A DNA stretch of 64,000 bases from Candidatus Mesenet endosymbiont of Phosphuga atrata (GTDB lineage: Bacteria; Pseudomonadota; Alphaproteobacteria; Rickettsiales; Anaplasmataceae): assembly GCF_964020175.1 (NCBI RefSeq), contig NZ_OZ026541.1:1116001-1180000 (forward strand), given 5' to 3'. Under the pieces are notes generated by a model. It ran no database searches. It worked only from the letters and a program-made list of their open reading frames with translations, and was not told the DNA's origin. Positions 42,968-53,397 of this stretch are shown piece after piece. The translations under genes and the position numbers were made by a program. The first letter of the stretch is position 1. Every line of letters begins with the position of its first letter.

Positions 42968-45868
42968 ATGAGAATAGAAATTTCAAATAAGCATTGGTTT
43001 GCAGATGTTTATCTGATAAATTCAATTGATGCTGTATTTTGTGGGAAAATCTGCAAAATGCTAGCACATCCAGTATTAGGGCAATATCGTTATTATCAAC
43101 TTGATACTTATGATATTTTGCCACTTCAGTATCAATTCATTGATTCAGAAGCAGATTGGGCATTAGAAATTTCATTTTTACCTGGAGTTACTGACAATTT
43201 AGGAAACACAGCAAAGCAAATCATATGTGAGCATATTAGTATCCAAAATGAGGCACTGAGTGTCAAAAGCGCTAAACTTATCTTAGGGGAAGGAAGTTTA
43301 CCAAGCATAGATCAAATAAAAAAGCAATTTAACCCTTTAATTCAAAGTTGCAGGTTAATTCAAAGATTTGATAATTCTTACACATTACAAAACTATTATA
43401 ATGGTTCTTTTACTACTGAAGGAAACATTTCTTTTACTAAAGAGAGTATTACTAACTCTGTTCAATACATAAATTTAGAAGTTTCAGATGATGAGCTTGA
43501 AATGATAGGCAAAAGTGGGAACTTAGGCTTGTCATTGCCAGCAATGAAAGCAATTCAAGCTTATTTTCGTATTTTAAAACGCAATCCTTCTGATATAGAG
43601 CTGGAGACATTAGCGCAAACATGGTCTGAACATTGCAAACACAACATCTTTTCTGCTCCCATAAATGATATAGAAGATGGACTATATGAGCATTATATCA
43701 AACGCGCCACGCTTGAGATAAATTCAAGTATTTGCACTTCTGTTTTTTCTGACAACGCTGGTGGCATAGTTTTTGATGATGATTTTCTCATTGTAGATAA
43801 GGTTGAAACTCATAATAGCCCCTCAGCACTTGATCCATTTGGTGGAGCAATGACTGGAATTTTGGGAGTAAATAGAGATATTATTGGTTTTGGCAAAGGA
43901 GCAAAGCCAATTATGAATACTTATTATTTTTGCTTTGCTGAGAAAGTTCCAGAAAAGCTTTATAGGAATAAAGAGTGCACCAATGAGATTTTATCTCCAG
44001 AATTTATTATGAACGGTGTCATTGATGGAGTAAATGTTGGTGGCAATTGCTCTGGTATTCCAACCCCTTTAGGCTCTGTGTATTTTGATGATAGATTCTG
44101 TGGTAAACCTTTGGTTTTTGTTGGCAGTTTAGGAATCATTCCTCGTAGTATAGGTGAGATGCCATCTCATATTAAAAAACCTAAAAATGGCGATAAAATC
44201 GTAATAGTTGGTGGTAGAACCGGCAAGGATGGCATTCATGGTGCAACTTTTTCTTCTGCCGCTTTAACCAGTAGCAGCACTTCTACTGTTGTGCAAATTG
44301 GCGATCCTACCACACAAAAAAAACTCTCTTGTGCCATAATTGAAGCCAGAGATTTAAGTTTATATAACGCTATAACAGATAATGGTGCAGGTGGTCTTTC
44401 CTCTTCAGTTGGTGAGATGGGAAAGGATGGATTTGAAGTGGATTTAAGTAAAGTACTACTAAAAAACAGCAATATGGCTCCTTGGGAGATATGGATATCA
44501 GAATCACAAGAGAGGATGACTTTGGCTGTGCCAGCTACAAAACTTGAGTTGCTAGCGAATATAATGAAAAAGCATAATGTAGAGTTTTGCGTTATAGGAG
44601 AATTCACAAACTCTGGTAGAGGAATTATAAAGTGTTCTGAATCTGAGAAAAATCCAATTATGGATATAGATACTGATTTTCTCCACAGTGGTAACCCTAA
44701 AATACCTCTAAAAACAAGAATTTGGTCGAAACAGCCTGCAGAAAGCAAAAGAAAACTTGATGGCATTTCCTTAGAAACCCAGCTTCATGAGATGATGGCA
44801 AGGCCCAATATATGCAGTAAGGAATTTATAGCCATGCAGTATGATCATGAAGTTCAAGGTTCATCGGTGCTAAAGCCATTACAAGGAATAGGTTGTGTTT
44901 GTTCCGAAGCAGTTGTAATACGCCCTATTTTATCATCTAAAAAAGGTGTTGTAAAATCACAAGGATTTGGTTCAAGCTATGGAGAAATTGATACGTATCA
45001 TATGGCAGCCTGTGCAATTGATACGGCAATACGCAATTACGTGGCAGCTGGTGGCAATATAAATCATCTGGCACTGCTGGATAACTTTTGCTGGTGTGAT
45101 TCAACAAATCCTGAAAGACTGTGGCAACTAAAGAGAGCAGTTGAGAGTTGTTATGATTATGCTAAAGCTTTTGCTACGCCTTTTATATCAGGAAAGGATA
45201 GTATGTTTAATGATTTTAAAGGATATAATAAAGATGGAAAAGAAGTTACCATTTCTGCACCACCTTCACTACTTATATCTGCAGTTGGCGTAATAGAAGA
45301 TATAGAAAATTCTATATCACTTGATGTTAAATTTCCAGGTGATTTAATATATGTTCTTGGCACGACATACGATGAGCTTGGTAGATCTGAATATCAAATG
45401 TACAGCGGCATTGGCAGCAATAATGTACCAAAAGTTTCAGCCCAAAGCGCAAAAGAATTATATGATACTTATGGAAAAGCAGTAGCAGAAAAACTAATTG
45501 CTTCGGCAATTGCACCAAATTTAGGTGGACTAATTGTTGCCTTGATAAAATCATTAATTGCTGGACAGCTTGGGGCACAAATAGATTTATCTAAAGTCAT
45601 TTTAGGGCAAATAGAAGATAGAAATATAGTAAATGAAGTAGTAATGTTTTCTGAGTCACAAAGCCGAGTACTTGTGACAGTTGCGCCTGATAACCAAAAG
45701 AAATTTGAGCAATTATTTTCTAATATTCCTTATTCTAATATTGGTATAGTTACTGAAAAAAAATTACTTGATATAAATAATACAACAACTATAGATCTAG
45801 CTATTTTAGAGAAAAGTTATAAAGAATTTAGTTATATGCGCATGCAATTACCTCAGAACATATCTTGA
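42968..45868 (+). CDS. purL: Phosphoribosylformylglycinamidine synthase (PurL)
   Basis: Converts FGAR to FGAM in purine synthesis using ammonia from a partner glutaminase. 966 residues: longer than the small PurL (about 740) but shorter than the 1300-residue single-chain type, since the C-terminal glutaminase domain is missing; a separate PurQ is expected elsewhere. The N-terminal 170 residues look like the PurS-like and linker parts of the large form. Motifs include LAQTWSEHCKHNIFSAPI, VDKVETHNSPSALDPFGGA, TDNGAGGLSSSVGEMG and FISGKDSMFNDFKG. It starts at the ATG at 42968 with an upstream AT-rich gap of 150 bp. Confidence 0.93.
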   Translation: MRIEISNKHWFADVYLINSIDAVFCGKICKMLAHPVLGQYRYYQLDTYDILPLQYQFIDSEADWALEISFLPGVTDNLGNTAKQIICEHISIQNEALSVKSAKLILGEGSLPSIDQIKKQFNPLIQSCRLIQRFDNSYTLQNYYNGSFTTEGNISFTKESITNSVQYINLEVSDDELEMIGKSGNLGLSLPAMKAIQAYFRILKRNPSDIELETLAQTWSEHCKHNIFSAPINDIEDGLYEHYIKRATLEINSSICTSVFSDNAGGIVFDDDFLIVDKVETHNSPSALDPFGGAMTGILGVNRDIIGFGKGAKPIMNTYYFCFAEKVPEKLYRNKECTNEILSPEFIMNGVIDGVNVGGNCSGIPTPLGSVYFDDRFCGKPLVFVGSLGIIPRSIGEMPSHIKKPKNGDKIVIVGGRTGKDGIHGATFSSAALTSSSTSTVVQIGDPTTQKKLSCAIIEARDLSLYNAITDNGAGGLSSSVGEMGKDGFEVDLSKVLLKNSNMAPWEIWISESQERMTLAVPATKLELLANIMKKHNVEFCVIGEFTNSGRGIIKCSESEKNPIMDIDTDFLHSGNPKIPLKTRIWSKQPAESKRKLDGISLETQLHEMMARPNICSKEFIAMQYDHEVQGSSVLKPLQGIGCVCSEAVVIRPILSSKKGVVKSQGFGSSYGEIDTYHMAACAIDTAIRNYVAAGGNINHLALLDNFCWCDSTNPERLWQLKRAVESCYDYAKAFATPFISGKDSMFNDFKGYNKDGKEVTISAPPSLLISAVGVIEDIENSISLDVKFPGDLIYVLGTTYDELGRSEYQMYSGIGSNNVPKVSAQSAKELYDTYGKAVAEKLIASAIAPNLGGLIVALIKSLIAGQLGAQIDLSKVILGQIEDRNIVNEVVMFSESQSRVLVTVAPDNQKKFEQLFSNIPYSNIGIVTEKKLLDINNTTTIDLAILEKSYKEFSYMRMQLPQNIS

Positions 45869-45982
45869 AAGTAATTAAGTAGCCAATTTACGTAACATAA
45901 TATATTAAAGAAGATATTGGTTTTAGAAGTGGTAGAAGAATGTTCATAATCCTTACTCATGCGTCTAAAATTCGAAAGCCAG

Positions 45983-46321
45983 GGGAGTATTCAACAAACT
46001 GTGTCAAAAACTCAACTGAATTTTTAATCTATTAGGAAAGAAAATATTAAGTTGAGAGATGGTTAAAGCCCAATTTTGCTCTATCTTTTTTATAGCACAG
46101 TATAATTGCTTGTACAAGGCATTTGTACTGGTAAATTGGTTTTTTCCTGATTTGCCTGTGCAGTCCCTCTATGGGATTGGTAGTGTAAACTATCCGCCTA
46201 ACAGGATCTGAGTACTTAAAATAGCCAGTTTCCCAATTATTTTGCCACTACATTCCCATTTTTCTTCCAGCTCAAATTTTTAGCGATTTCTCTATTTGAA
46301 GCTTTTCTTCAAATCATTCAT
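45983..46321 (-). mobile_element. IS256 element, 3' fragment
   Basis: The terminus GGGAGTATTCAACAAACTGTG at 45983 and the following sequence match the C-terminal end of the IS256 element at 12529-13706 in inverse orientation, including the part for the final residues PNRLKIQLN. It is cut near 46321. No intact frame. Confidence 0.75.
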
Positions 46322-46640
46322 CAATTACAACCAGCTAGAGCTGGTGGTAACGCTTATAAAGCAGATTAAAAATTCAGAGATGTTAAATGTTTATTATGAA
46401 CTTTCAATATATTTCTGTACATCTGTAGAATTTACATTACCAACAGTAACAGCAAATTGCCCAAAGGTGCTGGCCCCAATATCTTTTTCTTAAGTGTTCA
46501 AATTCTTGGTTTGATATATTGTATTAACTTGGATAGTGGGCGGCATAGAATATGTAAGTTACAATATCTAGTAATTTGTAACACATGTTTCTCTGATAAT
46601 CTCTCTACTGCTATTTCACCTGTAAATATCTGTATTTAGT
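46315..46640 (-). pseudogene. IS200/IS605-type TnpA fragment
   Basis: Read on the minus strand, frameshifted pieces resemble the C-terminal part of Y1 (HUH) transposases: EHLRKRYWGQHLWA, then AVTVGNVNSTDVQKYIESS with the C-terminal helix. The N-terminal HUH motif cannot be found. The fragment directly follows the IS256 remnant. Confidence is moderate because the matches are short. Confidence 0.55.
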
Positions 46641-47090
46641 ACAAAATACTACATGATACTTTAAATCAAACGTACTGTGTGTTTATAAATAAACTAAAGT
46701 AGACCTAATACTGAAATACTAAGGCTGAAGGCGAGCACCTAACTACATAAAATACTATGTTTGTTAATTTATAAATTGATTAAATCCTTCATGAAAATTA
46801 CTTTTTACATAATGAAATTTATAAATGCTAAGAATAAATATTGAAGCCAAAAATTGGGTTGAATTTGCAGATTTATAATCTGTTACAATATTTCTCAGCT
46901 CCTTCAACAGACTTCTTTCGAATTCTGCGGACAATTGTGTCGGTGCTTGAATCCTCATAATACACTCCGATTCTCCGCTCATAAGCTATAGTACTTTCAA
47001 AAATAAGTGATAAAGGTATAATGAAATTTTTAGTATATAAAGAGATAGCTTAGATTTACGGGAGAGCTAAAAATCACATTAAAAAAAATT
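46641..47090. other. Intergenic stretch with a weak small ORF
   Basis: Contains a possible minus-strand frame at 46764-46982 (72 codons, MSGESECIMRIQAPTQL) with no recognised family and no ribosome binding site. Otherwise nothing I can identify; likely decayed sequence between IS fragments. Confidence 0.3.
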
Positions 47091-47500
47091 TATCAAGAGA
47101 TGAAAGATTATATAGAGAATATGGACAAGAGGAGAGAAAATATACGCACTGGTAAGAAACGCGAGAGGATCAGTATGATTGGTGGATGGATTGGGAAAAA
47201 GTTCATTGCACCTCTGACCTTTACAGGAGGTTGTGACAAAGAGGTGCTTAATCTGTGGTTAGAACAAATATTATTACCACAATTACAGTGCGATAGTTAT
47301 GGATAATGCAATAAAACTCCTAAAACAAAGGAACTAATAGAAAAAGCTGATTGTCATTTGCTCTATCTTCCTCCATATTCTCCGGATTTGAACCCCATTG
47401 AGCATTGCTCGCATACCATCAAAAGTTACCTCAAATGCATCAACATTTCTTCTTCTTGTTGGTCAAGCTATTATTTAGGTTTATCATTCAGTTTAGAAAA
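47091..47500 (+). pseudogene. IS630-family transposase, C-terminal half
   Basis: Reads RERISMIGGWIGKKFIAPLTF, NLWLEQILLPQLQ, then after a frameshift KTPKTKELIEKADCHLLYLPPYSPDLNPIEHCSHTIKSYL, the classic DDE end of IS630 transposases. The N-terminal half is absent and a stop splits the rest. Dead. Confidence 0.85.
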
Positions 47501-47539
47501 GATATAGTTTACCATTATTACGCCATCTAAAATGTATAC

Positions 47540-47700
47540 TATTTTCCACGGTCTTTGGCTCCACTACCTCTCATTATGTATCTTATGGCATTGTTCTGAT
47601 ATCATATTTTCTTGGTCGTCCTATTGTCCCTTGTAAAATGTATGGCTCTAGCATTTCCCATTCTTTATCACCTATATCGCTTGGATACATTTTCCCTCTC
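47540..47700 (-). pseudogene. IS5/IS4-type transposase N-terminal fragment
   Basis: On the minus strand KMYPSDIGDKEWEMLEPYIL is followed by QGTIGRPRKYDIRTMP, the N-terminal signature of IS5-family transposases (DUF4096 region). Only about 50 residues remain. It lies just downstream of the hypothetical gene at 47732-48118. Confidence 0.7.
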
Positions 47701-47731
47701 CATCTATACTTACCTCAGTATATTCTCTTCT

Positions 47732-48118
47732 TCACATCTTTTTAAGACAGGTTCTTATAGTCCTATCTAATAGGTCTCTTAAATCTTCACTTTTCTTTCC
47801 ACCAAAGCTTTTAACACTTTTTTCTAATTCTACTAATGTTTTATTATTTAACCTTGTCCTATGACTGTTCCACGTGAATGTATTATCTCCCATTGCTATG
47901 ATACGATTGGATTCCGGATCGGGTCTAGAGTCAAACTCTATTATAAAGTCTAAAATGGTTCCTTTTTTAGAACCATACGAAATTATATCATTGATATGAT
48001 CACGACCTAAAGCTTGAATAATTTCAAGAGCTCTATCTTTATCATTAGAATCTTCACTTGATGCTGGAATACAAGATATTATGCCAATTAATTCTTGTTG
48101 TAATTCTTTTATATTCAT
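47732..48118 (-). CDS. Unknown small helical protein
   Basis: Best start is the ATG at 48118 (MNIKELQQELIGIISCIPAS), giving 128 residues; the frame continues to 48163. The protein is charged and mostly helical, with an Asp/Arg-rich middle (EFDSRPDPESNRIIAMGDNTF) and ends with RDLLDRTIRTCLKKM. No domain or signal peptide is recognised. It is probably a lineage-specific gene. It lies between IS debris and folP. Confidence 0.45.
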   Translation of the reverse strand: MNIKELQQELIGIISCIPASSEDSNDKDRALEIIQALGRDHINDIISYGSKKGTILDFIIEFDSRPDPESNRIIAMGDNTFTWNSHRTRLNNKTLVELEKSVKSFGGKKSEDLRDLLDRTIRTCLKKM

Positions 48119-48269
48119 AATTACCTCATTAGAATAATATATTACTAAATTAATAATTATCAATATATTTTTAAATATAAAAGTTAATAATTATAACTAT
48201 TAAGCTATAATCTTATCATTTTGTTGACAGCGTACCAAGAGGTGCTAAACGTACATGTGGATATTTTTA

Positions 48270-49079
48270 TTATGTACCTACATTACCAAACTTATTCAAC
48301 ACATTAAATGCTTGCAGATGGAGCGCTGCATCGTGTACTCTGATGTATTGTATTTCTTTTTGCGCAAGTGCAATTGAAACTGTGAGTGTTTCTATTTCGT
48401 AATTATCGCTATGTTTCTCATTCAAAATATGAAACATAGACTTACGCGAGTGACCAACACATATTGGAAGGTTTAGTTCTTTTAATTTATTTATATTATT
48501 AATAATATACCAAGATTGCTCAGCATCCTTACCAAAGCCTATACCAGGGTCGATAATTATGTTGTTTTTGGCAATGCCTAAATCACTTAAAACTGCAATG
48601 CGCTTTTTAAACCATTCTATTAATTCGTGAGTAGGATCAGCTCCTTTAGGAAGAATATTATTTTTATCTGCAGGTACATCCAGGTTATGCATTAAAAACA
48701 GCTTTGTTTTATTTTGAGATATGATATCTGCCATTTTTTTATCATATGTACCACTAACATCATTGATATAGTCAATACCAATATTAATCGCTTTTTCTGC
48801 AATTTTTGCTTTATTTGTGTCCACACTCACTTCAATCTTTGCCTTATGAGCCATATCAGTTATTTTCTGTAAAACAGGTTCTAGGCGATTCCATTCCTCC
48901 TCTTCACTTATTAGGATTGCTCCAGGTCTTGTTGACTCAGCACCGATATCGATTATATTTACGCCATTATCTATTAAATACCCAGCATATTTTAAAGCAG
49001 CGTTCTGACTTAAAAATTTTCCTCCATCTGAAAATGAATCTGGTGTAATGTTTAAAATGCCCATTATTTTTGTAATCAT
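48270..49079 (-). CDS. folP: Dihydropteroate synthase
   Basis: Joins p-aminobenzoate to the pterin pyrophosphate in folate synthesis; the target of sulfonamides. A TIM-barrel protein of 269 residues with the two signatures IMGILNITPDSFSDGG and IIDIGAESTRPGA, then YINDVSGTYD, IIDPGIGFGKDAEQ and ICVGHSRKSM, and the end IRVHDAALHLQAF. All catalytic residues look intact. It stands alone; no other fol gene is in the window. It starts at the ATG at 49079. Confidence 0.95.
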   Translation of the reverse strand: MITKIMGILNITPDSFSDGGKFLSQNAALKYAGYLIDNGVNIIDIGAESTRPGAILISEEEEWNRLEPVLQKITDMAHKAKIEVSVDTNKAKIAEKAINIGIDYINDVSGTYDKKMADIISQNKTKLFLMHNLDVPADKNNILPKGADPTHELIEWFKKRIAVLSDLGIAKNNIIIDPGIGFGKDAEQSWYIINNINKLKELNLPICVGHSRKSMFHILNEKHSDNYEIETLTVSIALAQKEIQYIRVHDAALHLQAFNVLNKFGNVGT

Positions 49080-49237
49080 CTTACAGTTATCGATAGGTAT
49101 GATTGACTATAGCTAAATATAATTTAGTATAAAATCTAAATTAGTAAAAAGCATTGATATTAAATTTTTCTTAGACACTATAAATAAAATTATAATGTAG
49201 CTTATGGCAATTTTATTGTATTTTTTAGAGATTCTCT

Positions 49238-52200
49238 ATGTCTGATAATTCTATTTATATTCCAAGTGAAATAAGAAAGCATATTCAGAAGCTTTATTGT
49301 GTTAATGAGAAGAGCCATATTCGTTACCTTGTTGAAAGCATCGATATTAACAACGAATCAAAAATTAGAATTTATAACGTTGCAAAACAGATAATTGAAA
49401 AAATCAAAGATAGTAAGTTGAATATTATTGACGCATTTATACAAAAACATTCACTTACGAGTGATGAAGGTATAGCATTGATGTGTCTTGCTGAGTCACT
49501 GCTTCGTATACCAGATAATTGTACAATAGATGAACTCATTAAGGACAAAATTGCAAATTGTCAATGGAATAAACGTGCAAAAAGATCTTCTTCTTTATTT
49601 GTAAACGCTTCAACTTGGGCTCTTGCTACAGGAAAAAGTATACTTACTCAAGATGTTGAAGATTCAAAGTGGTATAATATAGTTAATAATCTCATTAAAA
49701 GGTTTGGTGAACCTATTATTCGTGGAGCTGTCACTCAATTTGTGTCAATGCTTGGTAAACATTTTATTGCAGGAGAAACAATAGAAGAAGCTTTGGATAT
49801 AGGGTCTAATGAGAATAAAGATCTGTATTCTTACGACATGTTAGGTGAAGCTGCGTATACTGCTGAGAGTGCAAATGATTATTTTAATTCGTATATGCAT
49901 GCAATAAAGGTTATAGGTAGCGCTGCAAATGCAAAAGGACCTTTTAAATCAGACGGCATATCGATAAAATTATCTGCTCTGCATCCACGTTATGAATTTA
50001 CCCAACTTGATCGTATTAAGAGCGAGATGATACCTAAAATTTTAGAACTTTGTTGTGCTGCAAAGGAATATGATATTTCTTTATGTATAGATGCAGAAGA
50101 GGCAAGAAGACTTGAAGCCTCACTAATTATTTTTGAGGCTTTACGCTTAGATGGATCGCTCAATGGATGGGAAGGCCTTGGTTTTGCAGTGCAGGCTTAC
50201 CAAAAGCGTGCCTTATCAGTGCTAGATTTTATTGAAGATGTTGCTATTAGATCTAAACACAAAGTGATGGTAAGGCTTGTAAAAGGTGCATACTGGGATT
50301 TTGAGATAAAAAATGCACAAGAGCTCGGGCTTAATGATTACTCAGTCTTTACTAGAAAAGCATATACAGATGTTTCATACCTTGCATGTGCGCAAAAGCT
50401 TTTAGGCAAAGGAAACAGTTTTTATCCCTGTTTTGCTACTCATAATACTCATACACTTTCTGCTATTATTGAGCTTGCTGATAAAGACCATTCAGGTTTT
50501 GAGTTTCAGCGTCTTTATGGGATGGGAAAGAATTTATATGACTACATAACATCAGAACTAGCCAGTAACATAAATTGCCGTATTTACGCTCCAATTGGTA
50601 GCCATGATAATCTGTTATGTTACTTAATTAGGTGTTTGCTTGAAAATGGAGCGAGTAGCTCTTTTATTAATCAAATAAATAACCCAGAGATTGACGTCGA
50701 GGAACTGATTGCAGATCCGATAGATAAAGCAAAAAGTTTTGATTACAATCCTCATCCAAGTATTCCTTTACCTAAAAATATCATTCCAAAAAGAAAGAAT
50801 TCCTCTGGTATAGATATAAACGATTCTATATCTATGTTGAAAATAGAAGAAGGTATAAAAAGCTTTGCAAACACGGAGTGGCAAGTAGGACCAATAGTAA
50901 ATGGTCAATTTTCTGACTCAAGCAATGCACAGGTTATAAACCCAGCAAGATTAGAACATGTTGTTGGGTATGTATCAGATACAAATAAAAAACAAGCCTT
51001 GGAAGCTTTAGATATAACATATCATGCATGGCCTGATTGGAAGAATACTAAAGTACAAACTCGTGCAGAATGCTTAGAAAAAGCAGCTGATTCGATAGAA
51101 AATGAAAATATGTTAAAATTAATCTACTTACTTATAGTAGAAGCCGGTAAAACTGTACGTGATGCAATTGCAGAAGTTAGAGAAGCAATAGATTTTTTAC
51201 GTTACTATGCAGCTGTTGCAAAGAATGATTTAAGTGAACCAAAAGTGCTTCCAGGCATTGCCGGTGAAGATAACTTTATTTTATTTGAAGGAAGGGGAGT
51301 TTTTTTATGCATATCTCCTTGGAATTTTCCACTTGCTATATTTATTGGACAAGTTGCTGCTGCACTTGTAGCTGGCAATACTGTTTTAGCAAAACCAGCA
51401 GAACAGACGCCTATTATTGCTTATGAAGCAATCAAGATACTTCTTAGTGCTGGAATACCAGAAAATGTACTCAGCTTACTTCCAGGAGATAGTGAATTTT
51501 TAGGAAAGACTTTAATACCTAACAAGAAAATTGCTGGTGTTGCTTTTACTGGTTCAACGCAAACTGCATTATTAATTAATAAAATGCTAGCTGAAAGAGA
51601 TGGCCCTATAGCTCCACTAATTGCTGAAACTGGTGGGCTTAATACCATGATAGTAGATAGCTCAGCTCTTTTGGAACAAGTGACAGCAGATGCTTTGCTC
51701 TCTGCTTTTGGTAGCAGTGGTCAGCGCTGTTCTTCACTGAGGGTCTTATTTATTCAAAATGATATAGCGGATAAACAAATAAAAATGATATGCGGCGCTA
51801 TGGAAGAACTAAGAGTTGGAGATCCAATGTTATTTAGTACTGATATTGGGCCAATTATTGATAAAAATTCGCTTGAGATGTTATATGGGCATACAAAGAA
51901 AATGCCAAAAATAGGAAAGCTTCTTTGTAAAACATCACATCATTGTGATAATGGTTACTTTTTTCCTCCTCATGCTTATGAGATAGAAGATATTTCACAG
52001 TTAAAACAAGAAGTTTTTGGACCAATTTTGCACATAATACGTTATGAAAAATCACATCTTGATAAGGTGATTGATGCTATAAATAGCACTGGGTATGGCC
52101 TGACATTTGCCCTGCAGAGCCGCGTGCAAAACAATATTGATTATATTAGCAGTAAAATATCTGCAGGTAACATCTATATTAATAGAAATCAAATAGGTGC

Positions 52201-52360
52201 AATAGTTGAGATGCAGCCATTTGGTGGAAGGGGTTTGTCAGGTACTGGCCCTAAAGCTGGTGGACCATATTATTTACACCGTTTTTCTGTGGAAAAAGTA
52301 ATAAGCGTGAATTCTACTGCTATGGGTGGCAATTCTGCTCTGTTATGCTTAGAACCTTAA
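49238..52360 (+). CDS. putA: Bifunctional proline dehydrogenase / P5C dehydrogenase
   Basis: Oxidises proline to glutamate in two steps, likely an important carbon and energy source in an intracellular bacterium. The PRODH barrel (about residues 140-480) has YDMLGEAAYTAESANDYF and ISIKLSALHPRYEF. The P5C dehydrogenase part (about 540-1020) has ISPWNFPLAIFIGQVAAAL, AGNTVLAKPAEQTP, AFTGSTQTA, IAETGGLNTMIVDSS and the catalytic Cys in SSGQRCSSLRVLF. It has 1040 residues. It lacks the N-terminal ribbon-helix-helix DNA-binding domain of trifunctional PutA, so it should not be its own repressor. Confidence 0.96.
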   Translation: MSDNSIYIPSEIRKHIQKLYCVNEKSHIRYLVESIDINNESKIRIYNVAKQIIEKIKDSKLNIIDAFIQKHSLTSDEGIALMCLAESLLRIPDNCTIDELIKDKIANCQWNKRAKRSSSLFVNASTWALATGKSILTQDVEDSKWYNIVNNLIKRFGEPIIRGAVTQFVSMLGKHFIAGETIEEALDIGSNENKDLYSYDMLGEAAYTAESANDYFNSYMHAIKVIGSAANAKGPFKSDGISIKLSALHPRYEFTQLDRIKSEMIPKILELCCAAKEYDISLCIDAEEARRLEASLIIFEALRLDGSLNGWEGLGFAVQAYQKRALSVLDFIEDVAIRSKHKVMVRLVKGAYWDFEIKNAQELGLNDYSVFTRKAYTDVSYLACAQKLLGKGNSFYPCFATHNTHTLSAIIELADKDHSGFEFQRLYGMGKNLYDYITSELASNINCRIYAPIGSHDNLLCYLIRCLLENGASSSFINQINNPEIDVEELIADPIDKAKSFDYNPHPSIPLPKNIIPKRKNSSGIDINDSISMLKIEEGIKSFANTEWQVGPIVNGQFSDSSNAQVINPARLEHVVGYVSDTNKKQALEALDITYHAWPDWKNTKVQTRAECLEKAADSIENENMLKLIYLLIVEAGKTVRDAIAEVREAIDFLRYYAAVAKNDLSEPKVLPGIAGEDNFILFEGRGVFLCISPWNFPLAIFIGQVAAALVAGNTVLAKPAEQTPIIAYEAIKILLSAGIPENVLSLLPGDSEFLGKTLIPNKKIAGVAFTGSTQTALLINKMLAERDGPIAPLIAETGGLNTMIVDSSALLEQVTADALLSAFGSSGQRCSSLRVLFIQNDIADKQIKMICGAMEELRVGDPMLFSTDIGPIIDKNSLEMLYGHTKKMPKIGKLLCKTSHHCDNGYFFPPHAYEIEDISQLKQEVFGPILHIIRYEKSHLDKVIDAINSTGYGLTFALQSRVQNNIDYISSKISAGNIYINRNQIGAIVEMQPFGGRGLSGTGPKAGGPYYLHRFSVEKVISVNSTAMGGNSALLCLEP

Positions 52361-52390
52361 TTGCATATTGTCTTATTTTTAATAGATCTA

Positions 52391-53305
52391 ATGATTTTAT
52401 ATAAAATTGTAGAGAGTTGGTATGAATGGCTAAGACTGGAAAGAAATCTTGCGCAAAATACTCTTGAGGCTTATAGAAGAGATTTAAACCATTTGATGTC
52501 ATTCTTAAACTCAAGTATGGGAGAAGTAGTAACACTTAAGACTCTGAAAGATTTGAGTTTGCGTAACATAAGGGGGTGGCTTAGCTTCCGTCATAAAAAC
52601 AACATAAGTGCTAAATCTAATGCTAGAGCCTTATCAGCAGTGCGCAATTTCTTTAGATATATCAGTAATTATTACGACATAGATAATCAAACCATATATT
52701 CTATATCAAAGCCGATTCTAAGAAGAACTTTGCCTAAAGTGTTATCAAATGACGAGATCAAAACCACTATGGAGGAGATAAAAAAGGAAGATTTTTGGGT
52801 TGCGCAGCGTAATATTGCAATTGTTCTTCTGCTTTATGGCTGTGGGCTTAGAATTAGTGAAGCATTAAGTTTAAAGTTAAAGGATGTAGGGAATGATGAG
52901 TTAACTATTACCGGCAAAGGAGGCAAAGAAAGAAGGGTATTTATGCTTCCCATAGTGAAAAAGCAAATAGAAAAATATATAAAATTTTGTCCTTATCTTA
53001 GCTATAAAATACAAGATCAAGATTTATTTCTTGGCGTCAGAGGAAAAAAGTTAAGTAGAACTTATTTTGCCAATTACCTGCAAAAGGTAAGGAAAATAGC
53101 TAATTTACCTGAGTTTGTCACTCCACATGCGTTTCGGCATAGTTTTGCAACACATTTGTTTAGAGAAAAAGTTGATATAAGATCAATTCAGCAACTACTT
53201 GGCCATGTAAATTTATCAACAACACAGATTTATACTCATTTAAATCATAAAGATGTTATTGATACTTATAAAAATTTCCACCCACAAATGAATAACAAGA
53301 AATAA
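52391..53305 (+). CDS. xerC: Tyrosine recombinase XerC/XerD
   Basis: Site-specific recombinase that resolves chromosome dimers at dif. The N-terminal SAM-like domain has WYEWLRLERNLAQNTLEAYRR and KSNARALSAVRNFFRYI. The catalytic residues R-K-H-R-H-Y are seen in YGCGLRISEALSL, GKGGKERRVFML, HAFRHSFATHLF, LGHVNLSTTQIYTHL. From the ATG at 52391 it has 304 residues; an upstream TTG at 52361 abuts putA. The N-terminal pattern leans to XerC, but XerD is possible. It is 30 nt after putA. Confidence 0.88.
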   Translation: MILYKIVESWYEWLRLERNLAQNTLEAYRRDLNHLMSFLNSSMGEVVTLKTLKDLSLRNIRGWLSFRHKNNISAKSNARALSAVRNFFRYISNYYDIDNQTIYSISKPILRRTLPKVLSNDEIKTTMEEIKKEDFWVAQRNIAIVLLLYGCGLRISEALSLKLKDVGNDELTITGKGGKERRVFMLPIVKKQIEKYIKFCPYLSYKIQDQDLFLGVRGKKLSRTYFANYLQKVRKIANLPEFVTPHAFRHSFATHLFREKVDIRSIQQLLGHVNLSTTQIYTHLNHKDVIDTYKNFHPQMNNKK

Positions 53306-53397
53306 ATAAAAAATATAGAAAGATTAATAGTAATTTGCATTTGTTAAATTTGGTTGTTATAATTATTAATATGTAAATTCCTTAAAAGGAGGCTTGG

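Noticed and set aside
44236-44766. 176-codon minus-strand frame
   Set aside because: Antisense shadow of purL with no family features; the plus strand shows strong PurL motifs throughout.
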